This document shows positions 32,472-42,067 of a stretch of 64,000 nt of DNA, piece after piece. The DNA is taken from contig JALHQU010000002.1 of NCBI GenBank assembly GCA_022841795.1, positions 37,487 to 101,486 on the forward strand, read 5' to 3'. The DNA comes from Fimbriiglobus sp. GTDB taxonomy: Bacteria; Planctomycetota; Planctomycetia; Gemmatales; Gemmataceae. A program made the translations under genes and the position numbers. Numbering within the stretch: position 1 is the stretch's first letter; every line of letters starts with the position of its first letter. The notes under the pieces were generated by a model. It had not been told where the DNA came from and did no database searches. It saw only the letters and a program-made list of their open reading frames with translations.

Positions 32472-34448
32472 TTACACGCCGGTGTCGAACCGATCCGGCC
32501 ACGACAACCGATCCACCAGTCCGAAGTCGGACGCGGGTTCGCCGATCAAGGCCCGGATGAGCGCGGTGGCGTCGGTCGTCTGTACCGGCGAACCCGATTC
32601 CGCAGGCAGGGCTTGATCCGTCGGCGGCATCCAGTCTTGCACTGGCAGCACCGGCTCGGATTCCGACACCGGATCGGAATCGGGATCGAAGTTCGGGTCG
32701 GACATCAGGGCCGCGAACCCGCCCGGCGAGATCGACATGCCGTTGGGCAACCCGTTGTCCTCGATTAGCAGCGACGTGGCGTCCAACCGCGGCTGGTACT
32801 TGTTGTCGCCGTTGTGGTAGTCGGCGAGGAAGTAGTTGGGGAACGGCCCCGGGAAGTTGGTGGCGGGGACTTCGAACGTGGTGGCGACGATGTTCCCGTT
32901 CGCGTCGGTGTTCGCCGTGCCGAGGAGGGTGCCGCTGTTCGTGATGGTGTCGCCGTCCGTTACGCCGCCGGTCATCAGGTAAATTTTCACCGTCGAGTTG
33001 GCCGTCCACTGCGCCCCCGTGAATTGCACGAAGTAGGTGTTCACGCCCATCGCAATCAACCGGCCCTCAAGCGTCTGTGTCCAGTTGTCGAGCAGCACCT
33101 TCTCCTTCTTCGTCCCGATATTCCCCGCCTCGTCCCGCGCCGTCACCTCGATCTCGTAGTAGTCGTCGGGCCATGAACTCTTGGCGTTATTCACGGCATC
33201 TTGCGCGTTCATGTTATTCCAACCCGCCGGACTAGCCTTCTTGGAGTACCACTGGCGGTTTCGGTCGGTTGCCTGCACCTTCAGGTCGTTATCATTATTC
33301 GTCACGGTGTAGTAGTACTGGACGCCGTCGATGGACTTGCTCCGCAGGTCGTTGCTGTATACGGCCCGCACCTGTTGGGCGTTATGCAGCGACACGTAAG
33401 TTTGACTCCCGCCTCCGAAGTCATCATCCGGGGCAAACTCGCCGGTGAAGTCGAACGACTTGTCTACCGTCAGCTTTGAGGTGTTGACCCGCTGCCCTTG
33501 AATGGAGAAGCCGATCGACTTGACGCCGAGTTTGTACACGGCGTTAACCCCGGTCCTGATCTTGTCGTAAGCCTTGCCCACGATGTCGATGCCCGCGTCC
33601 CCGGCGAGGCCAGCGGTGGTGAGGGTGTTGGTGGACGAGTTCGCGCCGACGATGATCGCGTTGCCGGCCACGTCTCGCGTGACGAAATAGCGTAGGTCGG
33701 GCCGTGCTTCCGTCTGATTGATGACGGTGATCTTGGCTCCCTGCGTGATCGCCTTGCCGCCGTACAAGGTTCCAATTCCGTCTGACCCGCCGGCGCGGAA
33801 GAGGACTTCTTCGACGGTCGGTGCCACCGCATCGCCGATGGCGGTGAGCCGATCGAGTGGGTCTTTGGTCGGGCGGAGCAACTTGTTAGGTGCAATTCCT
33901 ACGTAATCGTCCAAGTAGGCTGGATCTTCGCCTTCGCCGGACGCGAGGTGCAGGTGGTCCGCCCACCACCCGCCCTGGGGTGCCACTTTGGCGATCGTGA
34001 GGTTATCCACCAGACCGGCAGCCTTGTTTGCCGGGCCGACCGCTTCACCAAGTATGTAAGGCGCTCCGGTGCGTGCGTTGTTCTCGCGGGTGATGTGAAT
34101 ATAAGACCACCCCGACTTAGCCGCGTCTACCCCGGTGCTGATTTCGATGAGTTTTTGTGGGTCGGCGTTTGTCGTGTTAAGCGCGGAGATGGTTCCCGCC
34201 TCGACCGCCTTCACGGTCGTACCTGCAGCGGCGATGATGTCGATCCCTTCGTGAAAGTGGAGGCCACCGCCGTCCGAGAACTGGCCATACGTTTCGGCCA
34301 AATCGAGCGACATCCCCTGGGCCGGGGTAATGGGCCAGGGGGTGTTCCCGGACGGCATCTCGCGCCGCTCCAGTTCGAAGACGTGGAGTGTGGTGCGGAT
34401 GCCGACCAACGGTGAGCGGCCTTCGGCAGAGGTGCTGGGTGCGAACAT
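32472..34448 (-). CDS. M23-like metallopeptidase domain surface protein
   Basis: A 658-aa protein. Near the N-terminus it has LERREMPSGN, the 'LE-x-R-x-x-P' motif shared by several surface proteins of this window. Residues about 45-170 look like an M23 (LytM) domain: LHFHEGIDIIAAAGTTV contains HxGxD, and WWADHLHLAS supplies the HxH pair. Later residues form Ig-like or bacterial-adhesin-like beta segments and an acidic C-terminus. M23 enzymes cut peptidoglycan cross-links. No classical signal peptide is visible. The gene is less GC-rich than its neighbours. Confidence 0.6.
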   Translation of the reverse strand: MFAPSTSAEGRSPLVGIRTTLHVFELERREMPSGNTPWPITPAQGMSLDLAETYGQFSDGGGLHFHEGIDIIAAAGTTVKAVEAGTISALNTTNADPQKLIEISTGVDAAKSGWSYIHITRENNARTGAPYILGEAVGPANKAAGLVDNLTIAKVAPQGGWWADHLHLASGEGEDPAYLDDYVGIAPNKLLRPTKDPLDRLTAIGDAVAPTVEEVLFRAGGSDGIGTLYGGKAITQGAKITVINQTEARPDLRYFVTRDVAGNAIIVGANSSTNTLTTAGLAGDAGIDIVGKAYDKIRTGVNAVYKLGVKSIGFSIQGQRVNTSKLTVDKSFDFTGEFAPDDDFGGGSQTYVSLHNAQQVRAVYSNDLRSKSIDGVQYYYTVTNNDNDLKVQATDRNRQWYSKKASPAGWNNMNAQDAVNNAKSSWPDDYYEIEVTARDEAGNIGTKKEKVLLDNWTQTLEGRLIAMGVNTYFVQFTGAQWTANSTVKIYLMTGGVTDGDTITNSGTLLGTANTDANGNIVATTFEVPATNFPGPFPNYFLADYHNGDNKYQPRLDATSLLIEDNGLPNGMSISPGGFAALMSDPNFDPDSDPVSESEPVLPVQDWMPPTDQALPAESGSPVQTTDATALIRALIGEPASDFGLVDRLSWPDRFDTGV

Positions 34449-34524
34449 CGTGTTCCTCGTGTCGCGAGTTGTGCGGATGATGTACGGTCAAAAAGGGAGA
34501 AAAATAGTTCGTGGCTCAAATTCG

Positions 34525-35160
34525 CTACTTCTTCGGCTCCGTCACCTGGATCACGTTCGACGTCAACTCGCCGGTGAAGGCGTCGAGGTCGAATTGACTG
34601 CCCCGCTCTTGCGGGTTGTAAGTGAGTTGCACATAGAACGGTCGTTTCATCTGCTGAATCAGGCTGCTGCGTCCGTCTGTGGAGATCGGCACATCGAGAA
34701 CACCGGACACCGAGATCTTTCCCTTTTCGACCGTCACGAAGTCCTCTTTGACGACGATGTAAATGTTTCTCTCTTGCGGGTTGTACATATATGTCAGCCT
34801 GCCCACATCCGTGCGTCCGTCTTCGTAGTGGAAGCGCAGGCAGGTTCTGTTCTGCGGCCCCGGCTCCATGCTCGGCTTGCAGATGGTAAGCGGCGGGCGC
34901 GGGCCGGTGTAGTCGATCTCCCAGTGGACCCGCACCACCTCCCCAACCCCCTCCTTCGAGACCAACTCGGCTTTTGTGAGCGTGAGTTTGGCCCCGCACC
35001 CCCGCCGGTTGAACTTGTCGAACCGCTGGACCTGCTCGGCCAGCGTTTCCGGTTTCGGTACCACCGGCTTGTCGTTCTTCGGCTTCGCCGGGTCTTGGGC
35101 GGACAGGGCAAGAGCAATCACGGCAACAACTGCCAGCGAGCCGAGTAGCACGCGGGTCAT
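34525..35160 (-). CDS. Secreted hypothetical protein (211 aa)
   Basis: Has a signal peptide (VLLGSLAVVAVIALALSA), then a Lys/Pro-rich spacer and a beta-rich domain with two similar segments YMYNPQERN and LTYNPQERG. No family recognised. It is encoded upstream of, and in the same direction as, the M23-like gene; a 77-bp gap suggests co-transcription. Confidence 0.6.
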   Translation of the reverse strand: MTRVLLGSLAVVAVIALALSAQDPAKPKNDKPVVPKPETLAEQVQRFDKFNRRGCGAKLTLTKAELVSKEGVGEVVRVHWEIDYTGPRPPLTICKPSMEPGPQNRTCLRFHYEDGRTDVGRLTYMYNPQERNIYIVVKEDFVTVEKGKISVSGVLDVPISTDGRSSLIQQMKRPFYVQLTYNPQERGSQFDLDAFTGELTSNVIQVTEPKK

Positions 35161-35365
35161 GGCATTCCTCTAACTCGGGCGACCGCGAACATGGGCGATC
35201 CTCGCGCTCGAACGTGAACCGAAACCGACCGTCTGATCAGACAGTCGGATTATCGAGGGGCACCGGAGGCGCGTCAACAACAAAAATCGCCGCCCTCCTG
35301 GTTCTAGAATCGGCGGTCTATCCGGCTGTTGCTCTCACCGGCGGGTCGTCGTGGCCACGGGGCGG

Positions 35366-37561
35366 CTATGCGGTCGGCGGGTTGAACGCGCCGCGGTCGG
35401 TCAGCCGGCGGGTGTACCACGTCTCCCCGGCCAGTAGCCCGATCACCAGCAGCAGCAGGATCCACCAGATCTCCTTCGCCACCGGCTGGCCGCCGCCGCT
35501 CGCCACGATCTCGTCCGCCGACTTCACATAGGTCAGCCCGCCGGCCGCGTCCGCCACCCGCGCGCGGTCCTCGTCATTGTTCGGCGTCAGCACCGCCTCC
35601 CGCGAGTCGGTTCGCACGGCGAAGTACACCACCCGCCCGCTCGGGGTGGTCAGCTTGTACGCCCCGGGGTCGGTGGTGCCGTCGATCACCACCGGCCAGC
35701 TCTCCACGTTCACCGTGCGGGTGCGGCCGTCCGGCGCCACCACCGCCACCGGCCCGCGGGGTTCGTCCGGCCGCGGGGTGAACACGATCGGCTGGCCGGG
35801 CACCAGGTTCCGCTCGGCCGTGCGGGTGCCGGCCAGGTAGTACAGCAGCTCGTGGGCCAGCCGCACGAAGTCCGGCAGGCGGATCAGGTTCGTCTTCCAC
35901 CCGTTGTCCAGCGGGACGGCGGCGAGCATCACCCGCCCCTTGCCGAACGCCCGCTCGACCAGGAGCGGGTCGCGGGTGGTGAACACCGCCGCGGCGGTGC
36001 CGGTGACGCCGTTCGCCCCGGCCGCCGCGTCCAGCTTCCACCGCTTCGGGAAGTAGGCGGTGTGCAGGCCGCCGGGCAGCGGCTCCTTGAACACCTCCAT
36101 CGCCGGGTGGGCGAGACCGGCGGTGAGCACCTTCGGCGCGTTCGCCGGGTCGGCGTCGTCGCCCACCACCTCCACCAGCCGGGCCGGCAGGAACCCCTGC
36201 CCGCCGCGGAACGCCACCTTGTTCCAGGTGGCCGCGTCCGCCCGCTCGCCGAGTGTGACCAGCACCGACCCGCCGGCGGCCAGGAACTTCTCCACCTCCT
36301 GTTGCAGGGCAACGGACGGCTTGTCGATGTTCGCCAGCACCACCACCCGCGGGGTGGTGCCCGGCCCCTTCACGTCGGAGGTGAACGCGGCCGGCGACCA
36401 GTCGGCGGCGGGCACGGTGCGGACGGCGAACGCCGGGGTCGGGTCCTTGGCCGGGGCGAGGGCGTCGCGGAGGAAGTCGCTGCCGCGGCCGCGGACGGTC
36501 GGCCCGCCGTCCACGATCACCACCGGCACCACCGGCAGCACCTCGACGGCGAAGTCCTGGCGGTTGTCGCCGGGCAGGTCGTCGTCGTCCAGCTGCAGGG
36601 TGACCAGGTGCGAGCCGACGGCGAACTTGTGGGTGAACGACAGCGGCAACTGGTCGCCGGACTCGCCGGCCGGCTTCACCGGGTCGAGCGCCTTGCCGTC
36701 GATGAACAGCTTCACCTTGCCGACCGGCTTGCCGGCGGTGTTGCCGGACGGGCGGACGGCCGAGCGGAACGTCACCTCGCGGCCGGCGGCGGCCACCCCG
36801 CGGGCGGTGGTGATCGGCTCCAGGCTCCAGTTCGGTGGGTCGGCCGGCCGGTCGCCGGCCACGTTCGTCACCCAGATGCGGGCGGCGTTGGCCGCGGCCC
36901 GGCTGCCCCCGCGGCGGACCAGGTCCCACTTCGCCAGGGTGGTCTCGTCCGCCCACCCGTACCGCTGGTCGTCGGAGATGACGATCACGTCCCGGTTCGG
37001 GCTGCCGGTGTCGAGCAGGGCGAGCGCCGCCTGCGTCGCCGCCGGCCAGTCGGCCGACCCCCGCGGCGGGGTGAGCAGCTCGAGCGCGTTGCGGGCCTGG
37101 TCGCGGTCGCCGGTCAGGTTCGGCACGATCGGAACGGGGCGGGTCTTCACCTGGAAGACGGCCACCCGGTCGCCGGAGCGGAGGCGGTCGATGTACGCGG
37201 CCGCCCAGTCGCGGGCGGCGTCGGCGGCGGTACCGCCGTCCTGCCTGTACGCCATGCTGGCCGACCCGTCGATGAGCAGCACCACGTCCCGCGGCCCGCC
37301 GGCGGTGGTGGTGCCGAGCAGCCGACTGGTGACCTCCGGGGCGGCCAGGGCCAGGCAGATCAGGGAGATGATGAGGATCCGCAGCACCATCAGCCAGAAC
37401 TGTTCGAGGTACACCCGTCGCTTGGTCTTGGTGCTGAGCTGCAGGAACTGCATGGCCGCCCAGTCCACCTCGTCGAACTTGCGGCGGCTGAACAGGTGGA
37501 CGATGGGCGGGATGACCGCCGCGGCGAGGCCGAACAGCAGGGCGGCGTTCAGGAAGGTCAT
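35366..37561 (-). CDS. BatA-like membrane protein with vWA domain
   Basis: A 731-aa protein. The N-terminal BatA/aerotolerance segment (FLNAALLFGLAAAVIPPIVHL, then RRKFDEVDWAAMQFL) carries a first membrane helix, and a second helix lies near residues 57-77. The vWA domain has its metal site LLIDGSASM near residue 96. The middle is a CARF-/glutamine-amidotransferase-like beta-sandwich region (VVVIVDGGPTVRG). A last helix (EIWWILLLLVIGLLAGETW) ends it. Such proteins occur with MoxR ATPases in planctomycetes; no moxR is in the window. It probably acts in envelope-protein maturation. Confidence 0.8.
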   Translation of the reverse strand: MTFLNAALLFGLAAAVIPPIVHLFSRRKFDEVDWAAMQFLQLSTKTKRRVYLEQFWLMVLRILIISLICLALAAPEVTSRLLGTTTAGGPRDVVLLIDGSASMAYRQDGGTAADAARDWAAAYIDRLRSGDRVAVFQVKTRPVPIVPNLTGDRDQARNALELLTPPRGSADWPAATQAALALLDTGSPNRDVIVISDDQRYGWADETTLAKWDLVRRGGSRAAANAARIWVTNVAGDRPADPPNWSLEPITTARGVAAAGREVTFRSAVRPSGNTAGKPVGKVKLFIDGKALDPVKPAGESGDQLPLSFTHKFAVGSHLVTLQLDDDDLPGDNRQDFAVEVLPVVPVVIVDGGPTVRGRGSDFLRDALAPAKDPTPAFAVRTVPAADWSPAAFTSDVKGPGTTPRVVVLANIDKPSVALQQEVEKFLAAGGSVLVTLGERADAATWNKVAFRGGQGFLPARLVEVVGDDADPANAPKVLTAGLAHPAMEVFKEPLPGGLHTAYFPKRWKLDAAAGANGVTGTAAAVFTTRDPLLVERAFGKGRVMLAAVPLDNGWKTNLIRLPDFVRLAHELLYYLAGTRTAERNLVPGQPIVFTPRPDEPRGPVAVVAPDGRTRTVNVESWPVVIDGTTDPGAYKLTTPSGRVVYFAVRTDSREAVLTPNNDEDRARVADAAGGLTYVKSADEIVASGGGQPVAKEIWWILLLLVIGLLAGETWYTRRLTDRGAFNPPTA

Positions 37562-37702
37562 GCGGCGGCGACAGGGGTGCGGATGCTCTGCCGCAATTTT
37601 ACCAACTCGGCGGGTGGCGGTCTTCGCTGGTGTCCGGCCTTCAGGCCGTTCTTCACTCGGCGGAAGACGGGCTAAAGCCCGGACACCAGCGAAGACCGCC
37701 CG

Positions 37703-38482
37703 TCACCCCTCCGACTTGCGGCCGCGGATCTTGGCCAGCAGGTTGAGGATCTCCAGGTACAGCCACACCAGGGTGACCAGCAGGCCGAACCCGGCGTACC
37801 ACTCCATGTGCTTCGGCGCCCCGCGGGCCACCCCCCGCTCGATGTAGTCGAAGTCGAGCACCAGGTTGAGCGCCGCCGTCACCACCACGATGAGCGAGAA
37901 GATGATGCCGATCGGCCCGCTGTCGTGGATGTACGGCACCCGGTAGCCGAACAGCGACAGCACCAGCGAGGCCAGGTACACCAGCATGATGCCGCCCATG
38001 GCGGCGAACAGGCCGAGGCGGAAGTTGTCGGTGGCGCGGATCAGCCGGGTGGTGTACGCCAGCAGCAGGGCGGCCAGCACCCCGGCGGTCAGCCCCACCG
38101 CCTGCAGCACGATGTAGGCGTACTGCCGCTCGAACACCGCCGAGATGCCGCCCAGCAGCCACCCCTCCAGCAGCGCGTACAGCGGGGCGGTGATCATCGC
38201 CCACCGCGGGTTGAAGGTGGTGACCAGCGCCACGATCAGCCCGCCGATGCCGGCGATGATGAGGCTGCCGACCACCCACCCCGGGCGGTCGGCCAGGGGC
38301 AGGTCCAGGAATCGGTTCATCTGCCCGGCGCTCACCCCGCCGCAGATCACCAGCAGCACCAGCAGCACCGCCGTCTTGCCGATGGCGCCGGCCAGGGTCA
38401 TGCGGTCGGCGATCAGGGTCGGGCGGGTCTCGCGGTCGAACACGGCGTCGTTCAGGGCCGGGTTGGTGGTGCGGATTTGCAT
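37703..38482 (-). CDS. Bax inhibitor-1 / YccA family membrane protein
   Basis: A 259-aa protein with seven predicted membrane helices and the family traits: a soluble N-terminus (FDRETRPTLIADRMTLAGA), YALLEGWLLGGISAVFE, and the late FDYIERGVARGAPKHMEWYAGFGL with the conserved acidic residues and 'D-x-I-E-x-G'. The start is ATG 38482; longer frames run into the divergent gene region. YccA-type proteins modulate FtsH or leak calcium. Confidence 0.88.
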   Translation of the reverse strand: MQIRTTNPALNDAVFDRETRPTLIADRMTLAGAIGKTAVLLVLLVICGGVSAGQMNRFLDLPLADRPGWVVGSLIIAGIGGLIVALVTTFNPRWAMITAPLYALLEGWLLGGISAVFERQYAYIVLQAVGLTAGVLAALLLAYTTRLIRATDNFRLGLFAAMGGIMLVYLASLVLSLFGYRVPYIHDSGPIGIIFSLIVVVTAALNLVLDFDYIERGVARGAPKHMEWYAGFGLLVTLVWLYLEILNLLAKIRGRKSEG

Positions 38483-38635
38483 GGCGTGGCTGCGGGGATG
38501 AAGACGGGTGCGGCCATTCTGCCCGCCGGCCGCGGGCGGGGCAAGGGGCGGGTCGTTGACTCCGTTCCGGCGGGGCGTACCGTGTGGTTGCGGGCGCTGC
38601 TCGGTGCCCGGTCCCCAACACCCCGAGGCTCCGCC

Positions 38636-39199
38636 ATGTCCCGCCTGTTGCTCGCCCTGCTGGTCGCTGCCGTCGCCCCGTTCGCCGTACGCGCGGCCGA
38701 CGAAGAGCACCCGTACAAGAACGTGAAGGTCGGCGACTTCGTCACCTACAAGATGACCATGAAGTTCGCCGGCATGGACATCGAAGGCACCATGACCCAG
38801 ACCGTGACCGCCAAGTCGGACAAGGAGGTGACGGTGAAGGCGAGCGGCAAGATGGGCGGCATGGACATCCCGGAGAGCGAGCAGAAGGTCGACCTGACCA
38901 AGCCGTTCGACCCGACCAAGATGGCCTCCCCGCCCGGCACCGACGCCAAGATGGAGAAGGGGAAGGACGGGAAGGAGAAGATCAAGGTGGGGGACAAGAG
39001 CTACGAGGCCACCTGGACGGCGTACAAGATGACGGCCAAGGCGATGGGCCAGGAGATGACCGGGGACATCAAGGTGTGGACGGCCAAGGACGTGCCGTTC
39101 GGCATGGCCAAGCTGGAGTCCACCATGACCTTCGCCGGCAACGAGATGAAGATGGCGATGGAGATGACCGAGAGCGGCAGCGCCAAGAAGGACAAGTGA
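38636..39199 (+). CDS. Secreted Lys/Met-rich hypothetical protein
   Basis: A 187-aa protein with signal peptide MSRLLLALLVAAVAPFAVRA, followed by a beta-rich domain (VGDFVTYKMTMKFAGMDI, then VWTAKDVPFGMAKLES) with many Met and Lys. It resembles lipoprotein-like cargo-binding folds but matches no family I can name. It is divergent from the Bax-inhibitor gene, and a repeat element lies after its stop. Confidence 0.6.
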   Translation: MSRLLLALLVAAVAPFAVRAADEEHPYKNVKVGDFVTYKMTMKFAGMDIEGTMTQTVTAKSDKEVTVKASGKMGGMDIPESEQKVDLTKPFDPTKMASPPGTDAKMEKGKDGKEKIKVGDKSYEATWTAYKMTAKAMGQEMTGDIKVWTAKDVPFGMAKLESTMTFAGNEMKMAMEMTESGSAKKDK

Positions 39200-39216
39200 G
39201 CGGAGCGGCTCGTCTG

Positions 39217-39342
39217 CCCCTCTCCCCTTGAGGGAGAGGGCAAGCTCGCCGCAGGCGAGCGCGGGTGAGGGGTTCTTCCCAACCACCCCTCTCCCCGCCC
39301 GGTGCTCCGCACCGGCCGACCCTCTCCCTCAAGGGGAGAGGG
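39217..39342. repeat. Large inverted-repeat (REP-like) element
   Basis: A 23-bp arm (39218-39240, ctctccccttgagggaga core) is repeated in inverted orientation at 39320-39342, with about 80 bp between that contain two smaller hairpins (ctcgccgcaggcgag; cggtgctccgcaccg). The arms can pair as a cruciform. It separates convergent genes and may be a terminator or an interspersed repeat. Confidence 0.75.
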
Positions 39343-39344
39343 TG

Positions 39345-40031
39345 TCAGACTGCTTGCACCGCCACCGCGAACGCCACCTCCGCTTCTACCCAGCCCGTCA
39401 GCTTCCAGTCGGCGCCGTCCGGACTTCGCCGCACCGCCGGCGGGCGGCGGGGGTCCAGGTCCACGGCGCAGTTCGCCAGTTCCCGCACCCCGCACCCCAC
39501 CCCCTTCAGGATCGCCTCCTTGCCGGTCCACCCGCGGAGGAAGGCCGCCGCCCGCAACTCGGCCGGCAGCGCCCGGAACTGCTCCCGCTCGTCCGGGGTG
39601 AAGAAGCGGTCCACCAGCCCGAACAGGTCGCGGCCGTCGCGGTGCGTCTCCACGTCCACGCCCACCGGCACCGGGCCGACGGCGAACACGGCCACGCCGT
39701 CGGTGTGGCTGACGTTGAAGTGCAGGTCGCACCCGGCGGCCGGGTCCAGTACCGGCTTGCCGTCCGGGGTGAGGGTGAGCGGGACGCGGTGCGGGGGCAG
39801 TTCGAGTAGCAACCCGAGGGCGGCGCGGAGGACGGTGCGGCCGCGGACGAACTGCGCCCTGGCCCGCGGGTGGGTGGTGCGGGCGACCCGCGCCAACTCG
39901 GGCACCGTCAGCGCGTCCGAGACCACCCACGCCGGCAGCGGGTCGGCGTCGGCCACCGCCCACACCACCGGCTCATCGGGTGGCGAGCGGAGCGCGTCCG
40001 GCAAGTCGCCCGTCGTCACCCGGCGGATCAC
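39345..40031 (-). CDS. 4'-phosphopantetheinyl transferase (Sfp-type)
   Basis: A 228-aa protein with the family motifs DLHFNVSHTDG, PVGVDVETH (metal-binding Asp/Glu) and FLRGWTGKEAILKGVG. It moves the phosphopantetheine arm from CoA onto carrier proteins of fatty acid, polyketide or peptide synthases. GTG 40031 overlaps the HNH stop (GTGA). No synthase gene is nearby, so the carrier target is unknown. Confidence 0.9.
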   Translation of the reverse strand: MIRRVTTGDLPDALRSPPDEPVVWAVADADPLPAWVVSDALTVPELARVARTTHPRARAQFVRGRTVLRAALGLLLELPPHRVPLTLTPDGKPVLDPAAGCDLHFNVSHTDGVAVFAVGPVPVGVDVETHRDGRDLFGLVDRFFTPDEREQFRALPAELRAAAFLRGWTGKEAILKGVGCGVRELANCAVDLDPRRPPAVRRSPDGADWKLTGWVEAEVAFAVAVQAV

Positions 40032-40483
40032 GGCTCGGCCTCGGGGCGGGATACTCGGGCTTCGGGGAATACGCCGAGTTCGGCGAGCAGGATTCGCAGC
40101 TCGACCATGCTCGGGTCATTCATCCGCAACCCAGCGATGGTCACGCGGCCGGCGGCGGTGCGACCGACCAGCACGCCCGCCGACGCCCACTCGAAGTGGT
40201 CACCCCACACGTCCTGCCGCGGGTGGAATAGCGGGGCGTCTGCCCCAGTGTCCGGATCGACGCCTCCTACGGCTGCCCACTTGTGGGCGTTGCAGTGCGG
40301 GCAGGTGAGGGCGAGGTTGTCGAGGGCGGTGGTGCCGCCGGCGGTCCGCGGGATCACATGGTCGATGGGGAACGTGGCCACCTGGCCGCGGGTGGGCAGG
40401 TGGCAGTATTCGCAGCGGTGGCCGGCGCGGGCGGTCACTTCGGCCCGGCGGACATCGGAGAACGCGCTCACAGGTCGGGGCAC
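40028..40483 (-). CDS. HNH endonuclease
   Basis: A 151-aa protein with an HNH core: CEYCHLP, then IDHVIPRTAGGTTALDNLALTCPHCNAHK. The His of DHVIP and the two CxxC pairs are the catalytic and zinc positions. The C-terminal half (HPRQDVWGDHFEW) is typical of this small HNH group in planctomycetes. It overlaps the next upstream 85-aa gene by 16 bp and the PPTase by four. Confidence 0.85.
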   Translation of the reverse strand: MPRPVSAFSDVRRAEVTARAGHRCEYCHLPTRGQVATFPIDHVIPRTAGGTTALDNLALTCPHCNAHKWAAVGGVDPDTGADAPLFHPRQDVWGDHFEWASAGVLVGRTAAGRVTIAGLRMNDPSMVELRILLAELGVFPEARVSRPEAEP

Positions 40484-40725
40484 ACGGCGGTCAACTTCCG
40501 CACCGCGAGTTCGGCGTCGAACTTCTCGACCGCCCGCTCCTGGGTGAACGCCACCAGGGCCAGCAACTCGTCCCGCTCCACCGGCGTCAGCGACTCCTTC
40601 CGCTCCCCGAGGTCGAGCATCCGCGCGTCCAGAGCCGGGGGCAGGGTGTACGCGGCCACCCGGCGGTGGGCGGTGACGGACGACGACACCGCGGCACGCC
40701 AGGCGGGGTCAGGGGTGGTGGACAC
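40468..40725 (-). CDS. Small helical protein paired with the HNH gene
   Basis: An 85-aa, mostly helical protein (LDARMLDLGERKESLTPVER, then LLALVAFTQERAVEKFDAE). Its 3' end overlaps the HNH gene by 16 bp, so the two are translated together. It could act as partner or immunity factor. No family name is given. Confidence 0.55.
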   Translation of the reverse strand: MSTTPDPAWRAAVSSSVTAHRRVAAYTLPPALDARMLDLGERKESLTPVERDELLALVAFTQERAVEKFDAELAVRKLTAVCPDL

Positions 40726-40765
40726 GGATCACCCTCCGGAGGTGTGTTCATTCTACCCGCATCCA

Positions 40766-42067
40766 TCACCGTCCGCCGAGCTTCTTCCACAGCCCGCGGG
40801 CGTGGGCCTCGATCTGCGTGTCGTGCATCTCGAACAAGCACTCGCCGTACGGGTCGTCCGGCCGGGCCGCCGGGTCGTGCCGCCGCTGCCACGCCTCGTA
40901 CTCGCTTCCCCCGTAAATGCCGAGCGCGTGGATGAACACCGACAGCACGACCAGCGCCCACACGCCGATCCGGATCACCCGCGAACGAACGCGATCCACC
41001 CCGACGGCGACCAGCAGGCACAGGACGGGCAGCGTCTCGCACAGGAACCGCGGGCCGTAGCACCACCCGCCCCGCCAGTCGTACCAGCGGGAGTAGAGGC
41101 CGACGGTGGCGGCGGCGGCGACGAACCACAGGAGCAGGAGCGGGCGGTGCGGCCGGTGCGCGTCGGTCGGGAACCGCAGGGCGAGCAACCCGAGCGGCAG
41201 GAGCAGCAGGGCCGGCGAGTACACGAACAGCCCGCGGCTCGGGGCGACCAGTGACCCGCCCAGCCCGAGCCACAGCGGCGGCGGGGCAATGTTCACCTCC
41301 GTGCCGTACCCGCCCACCAACGGGGAGCCGAAGTGCGCCCAGTTCAGCCACAGCAGGTACGCCACCGGGATCAGCCCGCCGAGCGTGGTCGGGATCACCC
41401 GGCGGTCGCGGCGAACGAGTAGGGCCAGCCCGGTGGCGACGGCGAACACCGCCGTCGGCGGGCGGCACAGCACGGCCATGCCCAGGCACACGCCGGCCAG
41501 GAACGCCGTCCGCCAGCTGCCGGACCGCACCGTCAGGTACAGCGCCGCGGTCAGCCAGAACGTGGCCGGGCCGTGGACCCAGAGGGCCTGCGCCGCCACG
41601 CTGTACAGGCAGGTGCCGAGGGCGAACAGCACCGCCGCCGGCCACGCCCCGCCGGGGGCCAGCCGCCGGCACAGCGACAGGAACAGCGCCGCGGCCAGTG
41701 CGACGTGGACCGCCGCCGCCGCCTTCCCCAGCGCGTGCATGGTGGGCGGGCTGAACGGCTGCTCGCGGAACAGGGCGAACGGGGCGACCACCGGCACGGC
41801 GGCGAACACGCTGCCGGGCGTGCGGAGCGGCACCACCCGGCCGTCGGGCAGGGTCTTCAGGCAGGAGGTGTTGTGGTAGCGGTCGAGGTCGGGGTACCCG
41901 CTCACGTCGAGCGAGCCGGTGCGGACGACCGCCCACGCCGCATACGGGGCGGGCACGCAGTCGATCTCCGGGTGCGGCCGGCCGTCGGCGTGGTACACGG
42001 CCAGCAGCACCCAGAACGCCCACACCGCCGGGCTGCGGACGGCGGCCGACCAGAGCCGGGCGGTCAT
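40766..42067 (-). CDS. Polytopic membrane protein, mannosyltransferase-like
   Basis: A 433-aa protein with about ten hydrophobic helices, a first luminal/periplasmic loop containing a conserved-looking Asp pair (SGYPDLDRYHN), and the blocks SRGLFVYSPALLLLP and YSRWYDWRGGWCYGPRFL. These features recall the dolichyl-phosphate-type (GT39/83-like) glycosyltransferase membrane proteins of planctomycetes. ATG 42067 overlaps the HEPN gene stop (ATGA). Confidence 0.6.
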   Translation of the reverse strand: MTARLWSAAVRSPAVWAFWVLLAVYHADGRPHPEIDCVPAPYAAWAVVRTGSLDVSGYPDLDRYHNTSCLKTLPDGRVVPLRTPGSVFAAVPVVAPFALFREQPFSPPTMHALGKAAAAVHVALAAALFLSLCRRLAPGGAWPAAVLFALGTCLYSVAAQALWVHGPATFWLTAALYLTVRSGSWRTAFLAGVCLGMAVLCRPPTAVFAVATGLALLVRRDRRVIPTTLGGLIPVAYLLWLNWAHFGSPLVGGYGTEVNIAPPPLWLGLGGSLVAPSRGLFVYSPALLLLPLGLLALRFPTDAHRPHRPLLLLWFVAAAATVGLYSRWYDWRGGWCYGPRFLCETLPVLCLLVAVGVDRVRSRVIRIGVWALVVLSVFIHALGIYGGSEYEAWQRRHDPAARPDDPYGECLFEMHDTQIEAHARGLWKKLGGR

